From an uncultured Bacteroidota bacterium (GTDB lineage: Bacteria; Bacteroidota; Bacteroidia; UKL13-3): a DNA stretch of 64,000 nt. The notes below the pieces were generated by a model that was not told the origin of the DNA, did no database searches, and was given only the letters and a program-made list of their open reading frames with translations. Below, piece after piece: positions 9,889-19,491 of the stretch. The position numbers and the translations under genes are program-made. Positions within the stretch are counted from its first letter, which is position 1. The number at the start of each line of letters is the position of its first letter. The stretch is from assembly GCA_903850915.1 (NCBI GenBank), contig CAINMV010000014.1:124001-188000 (forward strand), read 5' to 3'.

Positions 9889-12015
9889 TTATTCTAAAGT
9901 TAATTCTACAATAGTGCTTTTATCAAACGGAGTTCCGGCACTTAAACTTTGTTGGGTTACTTTTCCATAACCTTTAAGTCGGACTATTATTCCAATATTT
10001 TCCAAAATATATACAGCATCTTTTGTTCCCATGCCGATTACGTTAGGTACTCTGTTTTCATGAATTCGTACTTCTTCCAAATGATAACTAGAATCGTTTA
10101 TTCCAGCATTTACATAGTCTGATTCTTCATCTGCATCTGCATATACATAATTAAATCCAAGAGAAGAACAGATGGTTTTAAAATCGTGTATAGAGCCGGT
10201 TTTGATAATTGGTATTTTTGCTTTCGAGAATGTGCTATCTAAGGTTTTTTTTTGCATGTCAATATTTGTTGAATAGACTTTGTCTGCAATCTCTTTAAAA
10301 ACTGGACCAGCAACCGATGCCCCATAATATACTAACATTCCATTTTTGTCTGTTCTCTTGGGATTATTTATCACAACCATGCAAGTGTATTTCGGATTTT
10401 CAGCAGGGAAGAAGCCAACAAATGATGCTTGATATATTTTATCAGTGTATCCTTTGTTTTTATCGGCCACTTGTGCTGTCCCTGTTTTTCCGGCTACGGT
10501 GTAATTCGGGTTTTTTAATATTTTAGCGGTGCCATGTTCTACCACACCGCTGAGTAAGGTCGTCAAGCTTCTTAATGTTGCATCACTGCATATTTTCTCA
10601 TCCAATACAATTGGTTTTAATGATTCCGATTCCGATCCAAATGATTTGATTTCTTTAACCAATAAGGGCTTCACCATTTTGCCTTTATTTGCAATGGCAT
10701 TGTAAATGGTTATCATTTGCATGGGAGAAAGATTCACCTCATAACCAATGCTTAACCATGGCAGTGAGGTGCCTGACCATATTTTTTTATCATCGGGTGT
10801 TTTTACTAAAGGAGTCGCTTCACCGTTTATCTGCAATCCCAGTTTTTTATTTAATCCAAGCTTTATAATATGATCTGTGAATTGTTTCGGGTTCTTCCCG
10901 TAAGCTTTTGTCACAAAGTTTGAAATCGCAACATTGCTCGATTTTTCGAAAGCACGTTGTAGGGTTATGGTGCCATAGCCTCCTGGCTCCGAGTCTCTCA
11001 TTGTAGCTTTTTCACCATATTTTTTCTCACCACCTTCGGTTCCTGTGCTATCGGTAATTTTAGCTAAGCCATCTTCTAAAAGGCACATCACCGAAATAAG
11101 TTTGAATGTCGATCCAGGTTCGGTGTTGTCGCCAATGGCATAATTGAAGTCTTCAGTGATAGTGCCATCTAGTTTTCTGCGTAGGTTAGCAATCGCTTTG
11201 ATTTCTCCAGTCGACACCTCCATTAATATAGCGCATCCATGATCTGCTAAGTTCTCTTCCAACGCCATCATGAGCGCGTGTTCAGATACGTCTTGTAAGT
11301 TCACATCTAAGGTGGTTACAATGTCTTTTCCATTAGCGGGTTCTATTTCGTTTTCATCATTTAATGGCATCCACATGCCACCCGAAATTTTACGCATTAA
11401 ACGTTGGCCATTTATTCCGCTCAGTTCTTTATCAAAGGCTCCTTCGAGTCCAACGCGAGTATTATCTTCATTTTTATAACCGATGGTTCGCATCGCTAAA
11501 TGTTTAAAAGGCATCATTCGCATGCTCTCTTGCTCTACCATAAATCCACCTTTAAATCGACCAAGGTTAAAAATCGGGAAGGTTTTTAACTGTTTAACAA
11601 AGTTGTAGTCAATTTTATTTTTAAACAGAAAGTAACGTTCCCCATGCTTGCGCGCATTCACCAATATATTCTTGTATTCTTCTGCCGATTTATCTTTGAA
11701 TAAATTGCTGATTTTGGAACTTAAAATGGAAATACTATCATTGAAAATGGCATCAGAAATACCATCAGCTTTTAGATCAAGTCGTATGTCATATATTGGA
11801 ATAGAGGTCGCAAGTAAATTGCCATTGCAGTCTAGAATATTGCCACGTGTTGCCTCAATATTTTTATAGCTCACTAAGCTGTCAGCCATGCTTTTCCATT
11901 TGCTTCCTTCAATCACTTGAATTTTAAATGCATAGAACATTATAGCAAGCGCAAATAGGCTAAGCAAACCAAAGGTGAGCCATACACGCCATATTATATC
12001 TTGCTTTATGTTCAT
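9889..12015 (-). CDS. ftsI: Class B penicillin-binding protein FtsI (PBP3-like) with PASTA domain
   Basis: This is the septal D,D-transpeptidase, anchored by one N-terminal membrane segment (about residues 10-35) with the catalytic part in the periplasm. The order is a PBP dimer region, then a transpeptidase domain with STFK (nucleophile Ser302, Lys305), SSN (359-361) and KTGTAQ (from 510), then a C-terminal PASTA domain at about 650-708. PASTA domains on FtsI are usual in Bacteroidota but absent in E. coli. I use the ATG (MNIKQDIIW) at 12,015; an in-frame TTG lies 15 nt upstream. It probably works with FtsW from the same operon. Confidence 0.95.
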   Translation of the reverse strand: MNIKQDIIWRVWLTFGLLSLFALAIMFYAFKIQVIEGSKWKSMADSLVSYKNIEATRGNILDCNGNLLATSIPIYDIRLDLKADGISDAIFNDSISILSSKISNLFKDKSAEEYKNILVNARKHGERYFLFKNKIDYNFVKQLKTFPIFNLGRFKGGFMVEQESMRMMPFKHLAMRTIGYKNEDNTRVGLEGAFDKELSGINGQRLMRKISGGMWMPLNDENEIEPANGKDIVTTLDVNLQDVSEHALMMALEENLADHGCAILMEVSTGEIKAIANLRRKLDGTITEDFNYAIGDNTEPGSTFKLISVMCLLEDGLAKITDSTGTEGGEKKYGEKATMRDSEPGGYGTITLQRAFEKSSNVAISNFVTKAYGKNPKQFTDHIIKLGLNKKLGLQINGEATPLVKTPDDKKIWSGTSLPWLSIGYEVNLSPMQMITIYNAIANKGKMVKPLLVKEIKSFGSESESLKPIVLDEKICSDATLRSLTTLLSGVVEHGTAKILKNPNYTVAGKTGTAQVADKNKGYTDKIYQASFVGFFPAENPKYTCMVVINNPKRTDKNGMLVYYGASVAGPVFKEIADKVYSTNIDMQKKTLDSTFSKAKIPIIKTGSIHDFKTICSSLGFNYVYADADEESDYVNAGINDSSYHLEEVRIHENRVPNVIGMGTKDAVYILENIGIIVRLKGYGKVTQQSLSAGTPFDKSTIVELTLE

Positions 12016-12036
12016 TATTTTACTTGACAATTGCAG

Positions 12037-12429
12037 TTATTGCTTTTTTTCGATGGTTAATTTTGAAGCTGGTTCCCGAAGCTCTTTCATTCCGCTGGCT
12101 TCAAGTTTTTTGGCGATGTCGGTTTGCATGCTTTCTTTCATCAATTCTGCTTTTGTACTTAAATATTCACTACGTAACTCCTTTATTTCTCTGTTGATCT
12201 TCTCTGTGTTTCTTACTATACGCTCAGCAAACTGCTGAACGCTTATATAAAACACCACCATAATAAAAACGAAAAGTGTGAATGGTAGCCACTTTGATGC
12301 ATCTTCTCGTTTAAAAATGAGGAGCTTATCCTTGCTTCTTTTTTTTGAAGTTTCATGCTTTGCCTGCTCCTTTACCTTAGCATCTGCAATGGCTTCTTGT
12401 TCGGCTTCGATTAAGGTTACTTCATTCAT
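12037..12429 (-). CDS. ftsL: FtsL-like cell division protein
   Basis: A 130-aa bitopic protein: a charged cytoplasmic N-terminus (about 1-50), one membrane helix at about 52-72, then a periplasmic coiled coil starting near NTEKINREIKELRSEY. This matches FtsL in topology and size, and the gene sits in the FtsL position between rsmH and ftsI. Similarity between FtsL proteins is too weak for a sequence-only call. The ATG overlaps the rsmH stop by 4 nt (ATGA), so the two are translationally coupled. Confidence 0.8.
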   Translation of the reverse strand: MNEVTLIEAEQEAIADAKVKEQAKHETSKKRSKDKLLIFKREDASKWLPFTLFVFIMVVFYISVQQFAERIVRNTEKINREIKELRSEYLSTKAELMKESMQTDIAKKLEASGMKELREPASKLTIEKKQ

Positions 12430-13325
12430 ATTTTTTCTCCTATTCGTAGTTTCGCGCTTCGGCTTCTGCCGTTTAATTGCTGTTCTTCGGTGCTTGCCTC
12501 GATTGGCTTTTTGTTTATTGCCCGCATACTGGTGGTTTTGTTACCGTAAAAATCCTTTTCATCCGTCCCACTGAAATTGCCTTTTTGGATAAAATTTTTC
12601 ACTAAACGGTCTTCTAAACTGTGATAGCTCAATACTACTAAGCGACCTTCGGGAGCTAATGCTTCCATGGCCTGAGTTAGGAATTTTTGTAAAACATGCA
12701 ATTCTCGGTTTACCTCAATTCGCAGTGCCTGAAATACTTGGGCCAAATATTGGTTCTCTTTCCATTTCGGTATGCAGGTGTTAATCAGTGCTTTAAGCTC
12801 AAAAACCGTATTTACTGAATCTTCTGAACGATTTGAAACAATAGTGCGCGCTAAATTGTATGCATTGTTAATTTCTCCATAAAGTCGGAAAATTCGAGTC
12901 AATGCATCTTCCGAATACGTGTTAATAATGCGTTTGGCTGTAAGAGATTGATTTTTATCCATTCGCATATCTAGTTCAGCATCAAATCGAAAACTAAATC
13001 CGCGTTCTGCAGTGTCAAATTGATGGGAAGACACCCCAAGGTCGGCAAGTATGCCATGCACCGGAAACATGTTGAGGTATTGCAAGTGATTGTTTACGAA
13101 CTCAAAGTTTTGATTTATAAAAATCAACCTATTGTCATCAACTAAGTTGTTTAATGCGTCGGCATCCTGATCAAAGGCTATAAGTCGGCCTGTAGGTCCT
13201 AATTTCTTTAAAATCTCTTTGCTATGGCCACCGCCACCATAAGTAACGTCGACATAAATGCCATCACTCTTTATGTTGAGCGCCTCAATGCATTCTGATA
13301 ACATCACGGGCGTGTGGTACGACAT
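12426..13325 (-). CDS. rsmH: 16S rRNA (cytosine(1402)-N(4))-methyltransferase
   Basis: RsmH (formerly MraW) methylates C1402 of 16S rRNA using S-adenosylmethionine. The 299-aa protein starts with the conserved YHTPVMLSEC, has the SAM-binding DVTYGGGGHS near residue 27, LADLGVSSHQFD near 94, RGFSFRFDAELDMRMD and the C-terminal SYHSLEDRLVKNF. It follows mraZ by about 60 nt and overlaps ftsL by 4 nt, the standard start of a dcw operon. Confidence 0.97.
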   Translation of the reverse strand: MSYHTPVMLSECIEALNIKSDGIYVDVTYGGGGHSKEILKKLGPTGRLIAFDQDADALNNLVDDNRLIFINQNFEFVNNHLQYLNMFPVHGILADLGVSSHQFDTAERGFSFRFDAELDMRMDKNQSLTAKRIINTYSEDALTRIFRLYGEINNAYNLARTIVSNRSEDSVNTVFELKALINTCIPKWKENQYLAQVFQALRIEVNRELHVLQKFLTQAMEALAPEGRLVVLSYHSLEDRLVKNFIQKGNFSGTDEKDFYGNKTTSMRAINKKPIEASTEEQQLNGRSRSAKLRIGEKI

Positions 13326-13386
13326 TTAGTATATTTTTTTATTTAAGTATTCTTTTTACCTTGTTTTTCTTGATGATGAAGGAAGG

Positions 13387-13839
13387 CTATAGTATTACCC
13401 CTTTCATCACACGCTCTGCGAGTTCACTATATTGTTCTGGGTTTCTATTCATCTCAGCTTCATAGCTTACCTTATCCCATAGTTCAATTTTTGATGAATT
13501 AGTGACAAATACCACGTCGCTCTTCAATCCGCTGTATTCCTGCAGATTCTTTGGAATCAGAATCCTTCCGTTGGCGTCTACACTCAAGATATTGGCACCG
13601 CGGTTAAACAAACGCAAGAAATCTCGGTTTTCTTTAATGAAGGTATTTAGCTTATTCAGCTCGGTAGTAATTCGTGTCCACTCTTCTTTGGTGTATAACA
13701 CGAGACATTTTTCAAATCCACAATTCACCACTAACTGTTGCTTGCTATCGTCAGGCAATTGCGCAACTAGCGCCTTAGGAAGCAAGATGCGTCCTTTAGC
13801 GTCCATTGTACAATTGAATTCTCCGATGAAGTGAACCAT
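13387..13839 (-). CDS. mraZ: Transcriptional regulator MraZ
   Basis: MraZ is the first gene of the operon and a DNA-binding regulator of the dcw cluster. The 150-aa protein has two SpoVT/AbrB-like halves, each with the DxxxR signature: MDAKGRILLPKAL near residue 13 and VDANGRILIPKNL near residue 90. Upstream there is a promoter-like TACATTTG and three GTGG repeats at a 10-bp period, which fit the kind of operator MraZ recognises, so autoregulation is likely. Confidence 0.96.
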   Translation of the reverse strand: MVHFIGEFNCTMDAKGRILLPKALVAQLPDDSKQQLVVNCGFEKCLVLYTKEEWTRITTELNKLNTFIKENRDFLRLFNRGANILSVDANGRILIPKNLQEYSGLKSDVVFVTNSSKIELWDKVSYEAEMNRNPEQYSELAERVMKGVIL

Positions 13840-13868
13840 GTGTGTGCGTTTTTCTTTGAATTAGAAAT

Positions 13869-13876
13869 CAAATGTA
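13869..13876 (-). promoter_or_regulatory. Probable sigma-A -7 element of the mraZ/dcw operon
   Basis: The minus strand reads TACATTTG, a perfect match to the Bacteroidota -7 consensus TAnnTTTG, ending 29 nt before the mraZ ATG. This predicts a short leader of about 20 nt. No TTG at the optimal 19-21 nt spacing is present (the nearest TTTG is 15 nt upstream), which could make the promoter weak or regulator-dependent. Confidence 0.6.
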
Positions 13877-13888
13877 GGGTATTTTTTA

Positions 13889-13912
13889 CCACAAATTACC
13901 ACTTAATCCCAC
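13889..13912 (-). promoter_or_regulatory. Candidate MraZ operator: three GTGG repeats at 10-bp period
   Basis: On the minus strand the sequence has GTGG at three positions exactly 10 bp apart (+ strand CCAC at 13,889, 13,899 and 13,909), separated by AT-rich 6-mers. MraZ operators known in E. coli and Mycoplasma are tandem GTGG/TGGG-type repeats spaced about one helical turn. The array lies just upstream of, and overlaps the -33 region of, the mraZ promoter, a position suited to repression. The assignment is inference from spacing, motif and location. Confidence 0.65.
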
Positions 13913-14071
13913 AAATGTTGATAAAAGGCACTTATACACACATTTTTGTGAATAGCGGATTGGGGTGGAAAAAGGAGTTATGATTCAATAGAATCAGGTA
14001 CTTTTGGCCTTTCTAGAGTCGGAAAATTGAGGTATGGATGGACAACTGATTTCCCTGTGGAAAACATCTTT

Positions 14072-14094
14072 TTTTTGGAGTTGGCCTCCAAAAA
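14072..14094 (-). terminator. Hairpin downstream of dnaE, possible terminator
   Basis: A 9-bp perfect stem (TTTTTGGAG / CTCCAAAAA) with a 5-nt loop lies about 75 nt past the dnaE stop. A second hairpin follows at 14,113-14,134 (ATTTCCG / CGGAAAT, 8-nt loop). Neither has a good U-tract on the dnaE strand, so termination is only possible. Together with the mraZ promoter and operator these are all I see in the 329-bp gap 13,840-14,168. Confidence 0.3.
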
Positions 14095-14168
14095 TGACGA
14101 AAATGGCCTATCATTTCCGTGTCAAATCGGAAATAAGGAGATCAATGGGTAAAAAGTGGGAATTTAAA

Positions 14169-17100
14169 TTAATCTGTAAATGTTACATCATCGGTGATTT
14201 CATCGACGATTTCTACAACTTTCGCATGACTATCTTGCGCGAAACTCATCAACGGTAAATCATTGATGCGGTAGTTCTCAAGCCCTAGGCTTTCAAAGGT
14301 GCTAAGTACTTCAGTGTTAATATTAATTCGGTACTTTTTGGAAAGCAATTCAACTAGCAAATTATCTTGTGGGTGCGTGAGCATTAACTTAAAGTTACAA
14401 GCGCCAGTGTTATTTTTTACGATATTCTCGATACCTTCAATTAAAGCCGTATTCACCTGCAATGATGATACCTGGAGTACAAACTGACGCATCATTTTTT
14501 CTCGAATGTCGCCTAAATGTTCTACTGAAAGCACTTTAAATTCCTTCTCGGTTTCTGAGTTCCAGCGCGGCCCTACGCGGCCCTTTATTAGGAGGAAATT
14601 ATTGGGTTTAATTAGTTTACTAAAGTTGTCGTAATCTTTATTGAATAAAGCAAAATCAAGCACACTCTCATAGTCTTCAATATTCGCTTTCATCCAAGGT
14701 TTGTTTGAGGCTTTTGTGGTGCGCTCTTCGATGGTGGTAACGATAGCGGCTATAACAAATTCACCATCAACTTTGCGTTCTAATGCTTGCCTCACCGATA
14801 AAATATTCCCTTTGGTGAAGTGTTTAATTTCAAATTTAAAATCATCAAGCGGATGGCCACTAATATACATCCCTACAACATCGCGCTCTTTTTTTAATTC
14901 TTCGAGTCGAAGCCATGGCTCGCATTTAGGGAGCATAGGCTCTGCTAACGTTGGTGTGTCGCTGCTGCCTCCAAAAAGACTTGCTTGATTGCTATTCGCA
15001 TTTTCTTGCTTGTTGGCACCATATCGAATTGCTTTTTCAATAGTGTTGGGCTCTCTTTCACTATTTTCAGGATAGAAATATTGACGGCGATGGGTGTTCG
15101 GAATGCTGTCGAAGGCACCTGACATTACAAGTGGCTCGAGTACTCTTTTATTAATATTTTTTAAATTGACGCGTGTAGTCAAATCAAAAATACTTTTGAA
15201 TGCTCCATTCTTTTTACGCTCTTCAATAATCGCTATGGATGGGCTCTCTCCAACACTCTTAACTCCTCCTAGCCCAAAGCGTATTTGGCCATTTTTGTTC
15301 ACGGTGAAGAGCAAGTCTGATTCATTTACATCCGGCCCTAGAACTGAAATATTCATGCGTTTGCATTCTTCCATGAAAAAAGCAACTTTATCAATTTTAT
15401 CTTTATTATGTGTAAGCACAGCGCTCATGTATTCGCTCGGATAATGTGCTTTTAAGTATGCCGTCTGAAAAGCCACTACACTATATGCTGTGGAGTGTGA
15501 TTTATTGAAAGCATAACTAGCAAACATCTCCCAGTCTGACCAGATTTTTTCGAGAATCACTGGATCGTGTCCTTTGGCTTTGGCCTGTTCCATAAACTTA
15601 CTTTTCATGTTGCCCAACGTTTTAAGGTCTTTTTTACCCATAGCCTTACGTAAAAAATCCGCCTCACCTTTTGTAAAGTCAGCTATTTTTCGGCTGAGTA
15701 ACATCACCTGCTCTTGGTAAACGGTAATGCCATAGGTTTCTTTCAAATGCTCCTCCATATCAGCAAGGTCATACTCTACTTTTTTTCTTCCATATTTTCG
15801 GTCAATAAAGTCAGGTATATATTGCATTGGGCCTGGACGGTACAACGCATTCATTGCAATTAAATCCTCAAATCGGTTGGGCTTGAGCTCTCGCAAATAT
15901 TTTTGCATCCCGGCACTTTCAAATTGGAAGGTGCCAATGGTATCACCACGTTGGTATAGTTGTAATGTCTTTAAGTCGTCAAGTGGAATCTCATCAAGGT
16001 TTATTGTTACTCCGTAATTTTGATAAATTAGAGCTAATGCGCTTTTTAAAATCGATAGGGTTCTCAAGCCTAAAAAGTCCATTTTTATTACACCGGCTTC
16101 TTCAATAATATTGCCTTCATATTGTGTAATATATAATTGCGAATCTTTTGCCGTTGCAATTGGAATGAGATTGGTTAAATCTTCTGGTGCAATAATGATA
16201 CCTGCCGCATGAACACCAGTGCCACGAACACTTCCTTCTAGGATGAGCGCTTGCCTTAATATACGAGACTCTAAGGTATTTTCTTGTTTAAATATCTCGC
16301 GTAATTTCTTTATGTTTTCAATGTCTTCGCTTGCTAATTCTTTAAGTTCATCAAGCGGTTTTTTCATGATGGCATTAAGGCTTGTACCTGCTTTGTCGGG
16401 CACCAAATTCGCTAAGTAGGTGCTTTCGCCGATAGGCAGTTCCATCACTCGGGCTACATCTTTTATACTCATCTTGGCGGCCATACTACTGTATGTAACA
16501 ATTTGCGCTACCTGCATCTGGCCATACTTTTGAACCACATAGTCAATCACCCTTTGGCGGCCTTCATCGTCAAAATCGGTGTCAATATCGGGAAGTGATT
16601 TTCGATCTGGATTTAAAAAACGCTCAAAGAGTAAACCGTATTTAAGTGGGTCAATATTAGTAATGCCAACACAATAGGCAACGGCACTGCCTGCAGCAGA
16701 ACCTCGCCCAGGTCCTACAAAAACACCAATATCTTTGCCATGATTAATAAAATCTTGTACAATTAAGAAGTAACCTGCAAACCCCATTGTTTCGATGGTC
16801 TGCAATTCAAAATTTAATCGCTCTTCAACTTCTTGTGTGATTTCTTTATACCTTTTTTTTGCTCCTTCAAAGGTAAGATGTCGTAAGTACTGATCCTGAC
16901 TTAAAAACTCTTTGGGCATTACATAATTAGGTAATGCCACCTGTCGTTTTAAATCTAAATCCTGAATTTTATCTACTATTAAATTAGTGTTGTCAATGGC
17001 CGCCGGAAGGTCATGAAATAGCGTGCTCATCTCCTCTGTTTTTTTGAAATAGAATTGATCGTTGTAAAAGGCAAAACGACGATCTTTAATAATCATATCG

Positions 17101-17822
17101 TCATCGCTAAATTCTTTCATTGTTGGGGTCGACAACTTCTCACCGGTATTAATACAAAGGAGTATATCGTGTGCTTCATTATCTTCCCTATCAATATAAT
17201 GAGAATCGTTACTTGCGATATATGGCCGGTTATATTTTTTTGCAAATCGAAGCAACGTGTCATTAACGATTTCCTGTTCTGGAATGTGGTGTCGCTGCAA
17301 CTCAATATAATAGTCGTCGCCAAAAAGATTCAACCACCATTCAAATTCTTTTTCTGCCTCTGCTTCACCTTTTTTTAGGATGTACTGCGGTACCATAGCT
17401 CCTAAGCAACAGGTGGTTGCAATTAAATCGCCATGATATTGCTCAATTAATTTTTTATCTATACGGGGGTACTTCCCATATTGGCCTTCAGTAAATCCCA
17501 ACGAGCAAAGTTTAATTAAGTTGCGATAGCCCTGCTCGTTTTTAGCAAGTAGTAGTTGATGGTAGCGTTTGTCTTTATCGTCTTTGGTGAAACTTCTGCG
17601 AAATCGATCGTCAACGACATAAAATTCACAACCTATAATAGGTTTGATGCCCTGCTTGTGGGCTTCTGCAACGAACTGAAAGACGCCAAACATATTGCCA
17701 TGGTCAGTTATTGCACAAGCCGGCATTTGATCGGCCTTGGCTTTGGCAAGCATCTTTTTTATATCAGATGCACCATCAAGTAAACTATATTGAGTGTGGC
17801 AATGTAAATGGGAGAATAACAT
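14169..17822 (-). CDS. dnaE: DNA polymerase III subunit alpha
   Basis: The replicative polymerase core, 1217 aa. The N-terminal PHP domain opens with SHLHCHTQYSLLDG. The polymerase palm holds GPGRGSAAGS (370-379) and the catalytic aspartates in PDIDTDFDD (D412, D414) and KMDFLGLRTL (D582). A helix-hairpin-helix region (FGLGGVKSVGE) and a C-terminal OB fold follow. Length and motif order fit DnaE, not PolC. It lies upstream of the dcw operon in the same direction but is separated from it by 329 bp containing the mraZ promoter. Confidence 0.97.
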   Translation of the reverse strand: MLFSHLHCHTQYSLLDGASDIKKMLAKAKADQMPACAITDHGNMFGVFQFVAEAHKQGIKPIIGCEFYVVDDRFRRSFTKDDKDKRYHQLLLAKNEQGYRNLIKLCSLGFTEGQYGKYPRIDKKLIEQYHGDLIATTCCLGAMVPQYILKKGEAEAEKEFEWWLNLFGDDYYIELQRHHIPEQEIVNDTLLRFAKKYNRPYIASNDSHYIDREDNEAHDILLCINTGEKLSTPTMKEFSDDDMIIKDRRFAFYNDQFYFKKTEEMSTLFHDLPAAIDNTNLIVDKIQDLDLKRQVALPNYVMPKEFLSQDQYLRHLTFEGAKKRYKEITQEVEERLNFELQTIETMGFAGYFLIVQDFINHGKDIGVFVGPGRGSAAGSAVAYCVGITNIDPLKYGLLFERFLNPDRKSLPDIDTDFDDEGRQRVIDYVVQKYGQMQVAQIVTYSSMAAKMSIKDVARVMELPIGESTYLANLVPDKAGTSLNAIMKKPLDELKELASEDIENIKKLREIFKQENTLESRILRQALILEGSVRGTGVHAAGIIIAPEDLTNLIPIATAKDSQLYITQYEGNIIEEAGVIKMDFLGLRTLSILKSALALIYQNYGVTINLDEIPLDDLKTLQLYQRGDTIGTFQFESAGMQKYLRELKPNRFEDLIAMNALYRPGPMQYIPDFIDRKYGRKKVEYDLADMEEHLKETYGITVYQEQVMLLSRKIADFTKGEADFLRKAMGKKDLKTLGNMKSKFMEQAKAKGHDPVILEKIWSDWEMFASYAFNKSHSTAYSVVAFQTAYLKAHYPSEYMSAVLTHNKDKIDKVAFFMEECKRMNISVLGPDVNESDLLFTVNKNGQIRFGLGGVKSVGESPSIAIIEERKKNGAFKSIFDLTTRVNLKNINKRVLEPLVMSGAFDSIPNTHRRQYFYPENSEREPNTIEKAIRYGANKQENANSNQASLFGGSSDTPTLAEPMLPKCEPWLRLEELKKERDVVGMYISGHPLDDFKFEIKHFTKGNILSVRQALERKVDGEFVIAAIVTTIEERTTKASNKPWMKANIEDYESVLDFALFNKDYDNFSKLIKPNNFLLIKGRVGPRWNSETEKEFKVLSVEHLGDIREKMMRQFVLQVSSLQVNTALIEGIENIVKNNTGACNFKLMLTHPQDNLLVELLSKKYRININTEVLSTFESLGLENYRINDLPLMSFAQDSHAKVVEIVDEITDDVTFTD

Positions 17823-17903
17823 AAGTGCCGTGAAATTACGAAGATTTGACGGCTATTTTTTCAATGTTGAAAATTGTTTTCCTGTTGTTTAAAAATGAGA
17901 CGA

Positions 17904-17938
17904 TTAAAAAAGCCAATCTGAATTTTCAGACTGGCTTT
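17904..17938 (-). terminator. Rho-independent terminator of the T9SS cargo gene
   Basis: A near-perfect 14-bp inverted repeat (AAAGCCAATCTGAA / TTCAGACTGGCTTT, one G-U type mismatch) is followed on the minus strand by a run of six T. It lies 20 nt past the stop of the gene at 17,959-18,636 and before dnaE, so it insulates dnaE from read-through. Confidence 0.8.
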
Positions 17939-17958
17939 ATGAATATTTTATTGTGCTA

Positions 17959-18636
17959 TTATTTGGAGATTATGAATTTTTTATTGTAGCTAGCATCACC
18001 CTTGGTTATGCGCAAGAAATAAATTCCATTGGGTAAGCCACTTACATCAAAAGTCTTTCCCGATTTAAAATCTAGCTCTTTTACTTCTTGTCCAACAAGG
18101 TTAATTATCGACAATGCGGAGATATTATTATCCGAAAGCACAAGTACTAAATCGTTTTTCACTGGATTGGGTGAAATGGATGCTGATAAGTTTTTGGTGA
18201 CGTTGTTGTTAAGTCCGGTAGCTGGTGCATTAGTGCAAAAGGTTACGGTGTCGCCTAAACTTAGCATTGACCTACGGTAAATTAAGAAACGAGCACATCC
18301 TGACCCCGCGGTGTTATTAAAAGAGAAGGTGCATTTAAAGTCGGTTGTTTTGCCTAAGCCTGTATTGAAATCTTCGCTAAAGCCTGTACTAACTGAGAAG
18401 CATGATGCATCGCTGCATATTCCAAGTAACCATGCGCTAGGCATGTTGGTGTTTATTAATTGAATGTGAAAACTTGTGTCGGTAGTCGATGTATTGGTAA
18501 GACTAGAATGCACATTGGCCTCGCCATTAGCCAAGGGAGCCCAAGCGAATGCGTTTTTGTTTGAAATAGTGTAAGCTTTCTGTGCCCATGTTTGAACACT
18601 TACAAAAACGAATAAAAGTAAAAATATCCTATGCAT
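17959..18636 (-). CDS. Secreted protein with T9SS type A sorting domain
   Basis: A 225-aa exported protein. It has a Sec signal peptide ending VQTWAQ (about 1-19), a beta-rich central part of unknown function (about 20-145, with four cysteines that could pair), and a C-terminal sorting domain of about 75 aa: ISPNPVKNDL, then LVGQEVKEL, then LPNGIYFLRIT, then KKFIISK. This is the standard CTD for export through the type IX secretion system. The gene is transcribed alone, with its own terminator. The central domain is not recognised. Confidence 0.85.
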   Translation of the reverse strand: MHRIFLLLFVFVSVQTWAQKAYTISNKNAFAWAPLANGEANVHSSLTNTSTTDTSFHIQLINTNMPSAWLLGICSDASCFSVSTGFSEDFNTGLGKTTDFKCTFSFNNTAGSGCARFLIYRRSMLSLGDTVTFCTNAPATGLNNNVTKNLSASISPNPVKNDLVLVLSDNNISALSIINLVGQEVKELDFKSGKTFDVSGLPNGIYFLRITKGDASYNKKFIISK

Positions 18637-18904
18637 GTTAATTGCGTTTTTAATTTAACAATACAAAGAAACGATAATTTCATTAAAGATAATTGTAATT
18701 TTAGTTAAAATAAATTTGGGGATTTAAGATTAATTTCGTTAATTCGTCTTAGTATAAATTAAATACCACCTCCTGATTCTATAGATGCAGCATATTTACC
18801 TTTATTAACTTAATTTTTATTAATGTTTTAAATCCAATAGGTAATGCATCAAATTTACGCTTAGACTTTTTTATTGTTCGGGAAATTTAATTCTTTTTAT
18901 TATT

Positions 18905-19480
18905 ATGAATTTTCTATGTTTGAGCGACACTGAATTGGTGCGTTTGTACCAACAAGGGCATGATGCCTCATTTAATGTATTAATAGAGCGCTATAAACGC
19001 GCTGTGTTTTCTGCTATCTATTATGTTGTTAACAATAGGGAGGTTGCCGAAGACTTGTTTCAAGAAACGTTTATTAAAGCGTCTTCCCATTTAAAAAGCC
19101 CAAACTATAAGGAAATGGGTAAGGTCTCTGGTTGGCTTGTTTCAATTGGTCGCAATATGGCCTTGGATTATTACCGGTTAAGCCGTCGTAGAGCGTCGCT
19201 TTATGAATTAAAGGAAAATGATCAAGTCCAACACTATGATAGTAGTGCCTTAATATCTAATCAGATGGAACAAAAGGAAATGTCGAAAACAATTCGTCAG
19301 TTAATTCTCTTATTGCCCGAAGAACAAAGAGAAGTTCTAATTCTAAGGCATTATGCGGATATGAGTTTCAATGATATTGCAAAGTCGATGAATAGTAACC
19401 TCAACACTACACTTGGTAGAATGCGCTATGCCATTATTAATATGCGTAAGATGATGGAGAAAAATAAAGTAGAGGTCTAA
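18905..19480 (+). CDS. RNA polymerase sigma factor, ECF (sigma-70 family)
   Basis: A 191-aa extracytoplasmic-function sigma factor. Region 2 is seen at about residues 22-95, including the core-binding EVAEDLFQETFIKA and VSGWLVSIGRNMALDYYR. Region 4 is at about 130-185 with LPEEQREVLILRHYADMSF and the recognition helix NTTLGRMRYAI. No anti-sigma factor gene lies beside it, so its regulation is unknown. It is divergent from the T9SS cargo gene and separated from it by 268 bp, in which I see no consensus promoter. Confidence 0.93.
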   Translation: MNFLCLSDTELVRLYQQGHDASFNVLIERYKRAVFSAIYYVVNNREVAEDLFQETFIKASSHLKSPNYKEMGKVSGWLVSIGRNMALDYYRLSRRRASLYELKENDQVQHYDSSALISNQMEQKEMSKTIRQLILLLPEEQREVLILRHYADMSFNDIAKSMNSNLNTTLGRMRYAIINMRKMMEKNKVEV

Positions 19481-19491
19481 TGGTTATTATG

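Noticed and set aside
17055-17378. Open frame of 107 codons on the plus strand inside dnaE
   Set aside because: Antisense to a fully conserved dnaE segment, no start context or family; a shadow frame.
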